Positions 60,301-64,000 of a stretch of DNA of 64,000 nucleotides are shown in pieces; within the stretch, counting starts at the first letter, position 1, and each line of letters opens with the position of its first letter. The stretch covers positions 5,828,001-5,892,000 of the forward strand of contig NC_067301.1 of assembly GCF_020740795.1 (NCBI RefSeq), in the 5' to 3' direction. Both the position numbers and the translations under genes were made by a program. The notes beneath the pieces are model-generated. The model was given only the letters and a program-made list of their open reading frames with translations, was not told where the DNA came from and ran no database searches. The stretch comes from Apus apus (Eukaryota; Chordata; Aves; Apodiformes; Apodidae).

Positions 60301-63300
60301 GGTCCTTGGTGTGGGACCCCTCTCTGGGCTGGGCTGGGCTGGTCCCTCCTCCTCCCTGCTGCCTGTGGAGGAACATGGACCATCACCACCAGGGGAGGGG
60401 GGTGGGGGGGCCAGGGATCCAATTCCCAAACTCAGTCTTGCCAGAAGGCCAGAGGAACATCTAAGGATGCTCCGGGGGTATCCTGAGCATCCTGTAGAGC
60501 AGAAGCCTGTTGGCTTTTCAGGGATGTTGGCTTCTCTGGGGACCTTGTTGGAAGACAATCAGGAAACCACTCAGAGGAATCAGATGTTGCAGGTACAGGG
60601 GTGGGTGGGTGTGAACTGGGAATGTTTCAACTGGAAAACACCACGGGGGAGCTGGTGTGGGACCTGGTCAGGGAACATGCACAGGATGTTTGTGTCTTGC
60701 TCCTTTAACCCCTCAGCAGCTTCTGTGTCCCCGTAGGACCAATTGCAGAGGGTCCAGGAGTCTCAGGAGGCTTTGCTGCAGGAGCAGATGAGGGAGCTGG
60801 AAGCAAAACACGAGCGAGACCTGCGGGTGAAACTCCAGGAAATTGTCTTGGAAAAGGACAAGGAGCACAAAGAGGTGTGGTGGTGTGGTTGCTCTTAGGG
60901 AAAGTGACAATCCCCTGTCAGTCCCCTCCTTCCCTGGGGTGTCTGCCAAGGTCTTCTCCCCAGCAGTCCCCCTCCCAGGTGTTCTCCTCACTGGAGCCCA
61001 GCTCCTCTGCCAAATGCTTTGGTTTTGTCTGCACGGAAACTCTGGGCTGTCAATTCCCAGGTTCTGGAGAGCACTGTTGCCAAGGAGAAGGACAAGTGCA
61101 AGCAGTCCCTGGAGGAGGAACAAAAGAAGGTCCAAGACCTGGAGAGCCACCTGAGAAGCATGACTGAGGTCGGTGGCCTGCACGGGAGGTGAAGCAGAGC
61201 AACTCACACTTGGAATAATTAAATCTGGCAGCTCTGGAGATGGATTCTCCCTCAGAAGGGTTGTCAGGCCCTGGCCCAGGCTGCCCAGGGCAGTGGTGGA
61301 GTCCCCATCCCAGGAGGGAATTCAAAGCCACGTAGATGTGGTGCTGAGGGACACGGTTTAATGGAGGCCTTGGCAGGGCTGGGTTAATGGTTGGACTTTG
61401 TGATCTCAGAGGTCTTTTCCAACCAAAGCACTTCTCTGGTGGCCCATTTGGCCCGGGGCTGTCAGGGGACCATGGGTGGGCTTGTCCCCCACCCCCCCCC
61501 CAGCAAACACACAGAGTTGCCTCCCTGCAAAGAGAAAGGTGGGTTGTTGGAAGCTTGGTCGCTTCTCAGGTACTGCTGGGTTCCTTCTGTAGGTGGTGGA
61601 AAGGAAGTCAAAGGAGCAGGAGGCTGCAGACTGGAAGCTGGAAGAAGCCCTGCACAAGCTGGAAGAAGCCACCAGGCGAGAGGTAGCTCCAACAACCCCC
61701 TCGTGCCTGCAGGGAATATGGTGTAGATGTGGTTTTGGTGAAAAAGGCTTCCCAGGTCCCTGCTGAGGAGGGGTCAGAACTGTGGCCTCCTCTAGAACAT
61801 TCCCCTGCCCTCCATCCTTCTGTCTTCAAGCCAGGAGAGATGATGCTGGTCATGATCCCCCAGGAAAACACCTGCATCCAGCTGGGAGCACACGTCTTGT
61901 TTCCTAGATCACCTTAGAGCAGAAGGTTCTTGTGGGACAGGAGCAGCTCAAGACCATCCAGGAGCAGAAAGAGCTACAGAGGCAGGAGCTGCAGGAAGAA
62001 ATAGTGGGATACAAGGAGCAAAGCAAGCAGCATTCTCTGACAATTGTGGCTTTAGAGGACAAGCTGCTGGAGGCCAAGCAGCAGCTGAAGGTGCTGGAGG
62101 AGGAAAAGGCAGAGCTGGTGGAGAAAATGGAAGGTAGTTATGGGTTATGTGGGGTGAGTCTGGGTGGGAACCTCCCTGGTCAACGTGACATTTCTGCTGA
62201 GCTGGAGTAGTGTCCTTGCTGCCATGGGAAGCACTGTGCCAAGTGTGAGTCTGGGGTTTTCCTGGATGCAGGATGAGCTCTGTGGGTCCCTGGAGAAGGC
62301 ATTTCATGGGCAGCTGCTCTAGATTGTTTGGTGGCTTTGGGGCCATGGTCATAGGCAGGGCTGGCCCGTTGGTGAAGGGCTCGTTGCCCTCTAAGAGCAG
62401 GAGGGGCTGCACCTGGGGTAAGAGGTGCTGAGCAAAGGAGGATGCAAGGAACTCCCTGAACACTTGGAACTGAAGACATGGGTTTCCAGAAAAGATGGTC
62501 CTCAGGTGTCATGAAGGACAGGAGATATGTAGCAGAAGGAAGTAGGCCCAATGTGGATCATAGAATCATAGAATGGTTTGGGTGGGAAGGCACCTTAAAG
62601 ATCATCTAGTCCCAACCCCTGCATGGGCAGGGACACCTCCCACCAGCCCAGGCTGCTCCAAGCCCCATCCAACCTGCCCTTCAACACTGCCAGGGATGGG
62701 GCAGCCACAGCTTCCCTGGGCAACCTGGGCCAGGCTCTCCCCACCCTCACAGCCAAGAATTTCCTCCTCATGTTTTAACCCGTTCCCCCTTGTCCTCACA
62801 CCCCCTTCCCAAGCCCCTCCCCAGCTTTTCTGGAGCCCCTTCAGGCACTGGAAGGTGCTCTAAGGTCTCCCTGGAGCCTTCTCTTCTCCAGGCTGAACAC
62901 CCCAACTGTCTCAGCCTGTCTCCAGAGCAGAGCTGCTCCAGCCCTCCCATCATCTCCGTGGCCTCCTCTGGACTCTCTCTTTGAACTCTTTCTTTGGACT
63001 TTGCATGACAATCTGCCCACGTTGTTGTGTCCTCTAGGTTTTGGGGATGATGCCATCAAGTCAACATCAGGAACTCAGCTGGAGGATTGTCCTGTCACAG
63101 AGTCACACAGTTGTCTGAGGTGAGCAGCACTGGCTGGTGGTCTTGGTCAGAGGGGCTGGGAGAAGGGCAGTGATCCCTTGGAGAGCTTAAGGGAGACCAA
63201 AGGGCTGATGGCAACTTGTCCTGAGATTAGTTTTGTCTGTGATGGTGAGAAGAGGCCTTTGGCTTGGCTGAGATGGTGTGAGGGGCATGTGGTGCCCAAG

Positions 63301-63640
63301 GGATGCCAAACAGTGTGTGAGTGATCTGCTGCCCCATCTGGATGGCTCCAGGTAGGAGACAGCAAAGTGATAAGTCCCAAAGCCACAGGCATGAACCTAG
63401 GGGATGGAAAAGCAGTGACAAACATGACCATGGGTAGGAACGGTGAGATGCAGCTCCAGAAGGTGCTGGCTCCATGCAAAGGCTCTTCCAAAGGAGCTGT
63501 GAGATTTGCTGTTATCCCTCTCAGGGAATTCCAGGAGGAGCTGGCAGCAGCACAGAACATGCTCCTGTCCAAGGAGGCCATCATTGCTGCAATGACCAGG
63601 GAGCTCATGGAAACCAGAGCCAGGATGTCAGACATGAGAG
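51275..63640 (+). CDS. FHAD1: Forkhead-associated domain-containing protein 1, 5' part (runs off window)
   Basis: Exons: 51275-51367, 51543-51749, 54144-54402, 55881-55981, 56237-56449, 57179-57302, 58030-58160, 58889-58972, 59342-59494, 59872-60067, 60522-60592, 60737-60874, 61061-61168, 61593-61682, 61908-62133, 63038-63119 and 63363-63640. Phases agree throughout; only the acceptor of the last exon is uncertain. Residues 1-100 are an FHA domain (IGRHGGCDVV, CCVLQDFGSLQGTFVNG, GDILRFG). Residues 101-220 are Pro-rich. Beyond about residue 221 is an almost continuous coiled coil matching human FHAD1 segment by segment (LEKLLASAGRDP, EEEQKKVQDLESHL, YKEQSKQHSLTIVALEDKLL). FHA domains usually bind phosphothreonine peptides; the role of FHAD1 itself is poorly known. 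The last exon in the window ends in phase 1, so the protein continues beyond 64000. Confidence 0.94.
51543..51749 (+). CDS. FHAD1: FHAD1 exon 2, rest of FHA domain
   Basis: 69 codons in phase 0 after CCCGTTCCAG: AERHAALEFSPSDGCCVLQD and on to GDILRFGAGGAAFQLLVDG. The usual Asn-Gly-Thr is Gln-Gly-Thr here. The donor is GTAAGG, and a minisatellite starts about 10 bases into the intron. Confidence 0.93.
51750..54143 (+). other. FHAD1: FHAD1 intron 2
   Basis: 2.4 kb, half of it occupied by the 24-bp minisatellite. The remainder (52990-54143) is unique sequence without a recognised exon. Confidence 0.9.
51760..52964. repeat. 24-bp minisatellite with higher-order structure
   Basis: Roughly 1.2 kb of units around GGAAGGGTGGATGGGAATGC plus four further bases, alternating with variants that contain CTGCTCCTCAGG or CTGCTCCCCTGG about 14 times. 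The block containing AATGTCCAGGAAAAGAGG recurs about 436 bases apart (near 52131 and 52567), showing a higher-order duplication. Because 24 is a multiple of three, long 8-residue periodic frames are open on both strands; these are not genes. Confidence 0.95.
54144..54402 (+). CDS. FHAD1: FHAD1 exon 3, proline-rich
   Basis: After TTTTCCCACCACAG the frame required by exon 2 reads VPCPPGKRCSTWTGQLQEVA and then a Pro-rich tract (HLPRPPLPKPPGSAG). The human protein is also Pro-rich here but diverged. The chosen donor (GGGCAG then GTGCTC) gives phase 1, as exon 4 requires. Confidence 0.7.
54403..55880 (+). other. FHAD1: FHAD1 intron 3
   Basis: 1.5 kb containing a - strand CR1 copy (54583-55036). 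No exon recognised in the rest. Confidence 0.85.
54583..55036 (-). mobile_element. CR1 LINE fragment (about 450 bp)
   Basis: AGGACTGGTTTGGGTTGGAA to GTCTCCCTGGAGCCTTCTCT and CATCATCTCTGTGGCCTCCT, antisense; very similar to the copy at 8268-8788. Confidence 0.95.
55881..55981 (+). CDS. FHAD1: FHAD1 exon 4
   Basis: Acceptor TTTCTTCTAG. Encodes PTSASGGASGVETPP through EFLPQK, ending in phase 0 at GTGATG. Low-complexity and weakly conserved; supported mainly by splice sites and phase. Confidence 0.65.
56237..56449 (+). CDS. FHAD1: FHAD1 exon 5, coiled coil
   Basis: 71 codons, GEKLLQMEKEMERESKQKDA through EEIRALRKQ, phase 0. Aligns with human EMESKYKDVIIANLQNEVAE and QKEIQSLKSQ. Confidence 0.93.
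56540..56935 (+). mobile_element. CR1 LINE fragment
   Basis: GTGTCCAGCCTGGAGACAAG, GTTGTCAGGCCCTGGCCCAG and GGCTGGACTCAGTGATGGC; sense strand, GC-rich subfamily. Confidence 0.88.
57179..57302 (+). CDS. FHAD1: FHAD1 exon 6, coiled coil
   Basis: ISHLQEGSSQIFSHPLYKKD, then LEIGRLQKESEELRRDQVVA; phase 1 at GTATTT. Confidence 0.88.
58030..58160 (+). CDS. FHAD1: FHAD1 exon 7, coiled coil
   Basis: GLVSSLQREVASKGQKIQQL matches human [20 protein letters not shown]. Ends LVMVSAK at a GTTAAT donor, phase 0. Confidence 0.92.
58588..58731 (+). mobile_element. CR1 3'-end fragment
   Basis: CACCATCCCTGGATGTGTTT, then GGTCTTTTCCAACCTAAATG and ATTCTATGG. Confidence 0.85.
58765..58848 (+). mobile_element. 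CR1 internal fragment
   Basis: TGGAGCAGCTCTGCTCTGGA then CTCAGCCTGGAGAAGAGCAG, ending about 40 bases before FHAD1 exon 8. Confidence 0.85.
58889..58972 (+). CDS. FHAD1: FHAD1 exon 8
   Basis: 28 codons, LESFKAQVMGACGPAAAGGA through KVVKEQE, matching human LEHFRSQV. Donor GAG then GTGAGT. A CR1 fragment ends about 40 bases upstream of the acceptor. Confidence 0.85.
59342..59494 (+). CDS. FHAD1: FHAD1 exon 9, coiled coil
   Basis: 51 codons, VIEKVKQVFEENQQSNEREK through EKSLRELQ. Equal in length to the matching human segment LIEKITQVTEDN...; phase 0 on both sides. Confidence 0.93.
59872..60067 (+). CDS. FHAD1: FHAD1 exon 10
   Basis: VFLSSSCSSTSLRGALGRLE through LAWLEGLEKLLASAGRDP, a clear match to human VVLDVLRQALSWLEEVEQLL. 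Leaves in phase 1 before GTTCGT. Confidence 0.94.
60522..60592 (+). CDS. FHAD1: FHAD1 exon 11
   Basis: Short exon after TTGGCTTTTCAG; reads GMLASLGTLLEDNQETTQRN then QMLQ, and ends in phase 0 at GTACAG. Confidence 0.85.
60737..60874 (+). CDS. FHAD1: FHAD1 exon 12, coiled coil
   Basis: 46 codons, DQLQRVQESQEALLQEQMRE through LEKDKEHKE; phase 0. Corresponds to human SSQETQQSLLQEKLREHLAE. Confidence 0.92.
61061..61168 (+). CDS. FHAD1: FHAD1 exon 13, coiled coil
   Basis: 36 codons, VLESTVAKEKDKCKQSLEEE then QKKVQDLESHL; matches human VLESSIAHEKRKAKEALEKE. Phase 0. Confidence 0.94.
61240..61437 (+). mobile_element. CR1 LINE fragment
   Basis: GTTGTCAGGCCCTGGCCCAG, GGTGCTGAGGGACACGGTTT and GGTCTTTTCCAACCAAAGCA. 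Confidence 0.88.
61593..61682 (+). CDS. FHAD1: FHAD1 exon 14, coiled coil
   Basis: 30 codons, VVERKSKEQEAADWKLEEAL then HKLEEATRRE, between TTCCTTCTGTAG and GTAGCT; phase 0. Confidence 0.9.
61908..62133 (+). CDS. FHAD1: FHAD1 exon 15, coiled coil
   Basis: ITLEQKVLVGQEQLKTIQEQ through YKEQSKQHSLTIVALEDKLL to EKME, leaving in phase 1. Strong match to human [20 protein letters not shown]. Confidence 0.94.
62558..62985 (-). mobile_element. CR1 LINE fragment (about 430 bp)
   Basis: TCATAGAATCATAGAATGGT with a doubled 3' tail octamer, through CTCCAGGCTGAACACCCCAA to GTGGCCTCCTCTGGACTCTC; antisense, ending about 52 bases before FHAD1 exon 16. Confidence 0.95.
63038..63119 (+). CDS. FHAD1: FHAD1 exon 16
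   Basis: After TTGTGTCCTCTAG the frame carried from exon 15 reads GFGDDAIKSTSGTQLEDCPV then TESHSCL, ending in phase 2 at GTGAGC. No close human match recalled. Confidence 0.6.
63363..63640 (+). CDS. FHAD1: FHAD1 exon 17, last exon in the window
   Basis: Reads KVISPKATGMNLGDG through FQEELAAAQNMLLSKEAIIA and MTRELMETRARMSDMRG, a typical FHAD1 coiled-coil segment. Phase requires the weak acceptor GACAG at 63362. The stronger-looking CTCCAG at 63351 would give an immediate TAG after exon 16. Ends in phase 1 at GTGGGT. Confidence 0.72.
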
Positions 63641-64000
63641 GTGGGTGAAGGGTCCCCTGTGGTGTCCATCTCTCTTCCCAGCAGTAGCCAGAGGAGATGG
63701 TGGTGGGCCCAGGCAGGCAGGGGGAAATAGATGTCACCATCCTGGAGCAGCGGGGTTGTCCTGCTCAGGGCAAAGCCAGGGATCCCTTCCCTTTGGGTAG
63801 GGGAATTTCTCCCTGTTCTGGGCTAAGGTGGGAGATTCCCATCCCAGGATTGCTGGGATGGGGGGTGAGGGTAACCAGATGTCCCAGGGGACCTCAGGTG
63901 GACAAAACTGAGCCCAGATCTCTCAGAATTCCACTGGTGGGCTCCTCTGGGCAGGTGTCTGAAGCTGCTGTCAAGGGCAGGACCAGGGTCTGGGGGAAAA
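63641..64000 (+). other. FHAD1: Start of the next FHAD1 intron
   Basis: 360 bases after the exon 17 donor. No exon recognised before the window ends. Confidence 0.75.

Larger units (their letters stand above)
56450..63362 (+). other. FHAD1: FHAD1 introns 5-16
   Basis: Short introns (145-905 bases). Those longer than 300 bases are 56450-57178, 57303-58029, 58161-58888, 58973-59341, 59495-59871, 60068-60521, 61169-61592 and 62134-63037. CR1 fragments lie in the first, third, seventh and eighth of these; the others hold unique sequence with no recognised coding segment. Confidence 0.8.

Noticed and set aside
1-64000. Prokaryotic operons, CRISPR arrays or phage-like systems
   Set aside because: Intron-split vertebrate genes, CR1 elements and CpG islands account for the coding signal; no short-spacer direct-repeat array or gene cluster without introns.

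Overview
The window is nuclear DNA from a bird. More than twenty 5'-truncated CR1 retrotransposon copies lie in both orientations, carrying the avian CR1 end related to CCAACCCAAACCATTCTATG. Genes are split by GT-AG introns, CpG islands sit at presumed promoters, and the gene order KAZN - TMEM51 - FHAD1 matches human 1p36.21. The CR1 type suggests a neoavian rather than a galliform species, but this is an inference.

Layout (all three genes on the + strand). 1-11.3 kb is non-coding and probably intronic to longer KAZN transcripts or upstream of the gene. A CpG island at 11.3-12.1 kb holds a candidate alternative KAZN first exon (11714-11864). Seven well-supported downstream KAZN exons (18034-29236) end in the short C-terminus of kazrin, followed by a 2-kb 3' UTR and a poly(A) signal at 31173. 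31.2-38.6 kb is intergenic, with a 31-bp minisatellite and a CpG-rich patch at 33.0-33.5 kb of unknown function. A CpG island at 38.6-39.5 kb is the probable TMEM51 promoter. TMEM51 has two coding exons (47510-47844 and 48601-49003) and a poly(A) signal at 49762. FHAD1 starts at 51275 and runs off the right end of the window, with 17 exons recognised. Its second intron carries a 1.2-kb minisatellite built on a 24-bp unit.

The genes do not form a pathway. Kazrin is a coiled-coil adaptor (periplakin/desmosome and endosome trafficking), TMEM51 is a small two-pass membrane protein, and FHAD1 is an FHA domain followed by a long coiled coil. They are neighbours by conserved synteny.

Most worth checking: the apparent absence of KAZN SAM-domain exons together with no visible splice donor for that isoform; the phase-compatible KAZN first exon; the FHAD1 intron-2 minisatellite, into which the FHA reading frame continues without a stop; an apparently shortened FHAD1 coiled coil; and the unexplained CpG patch. 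No prokaryotic operon, CRISPR array, rRNA or tRNA was seen.
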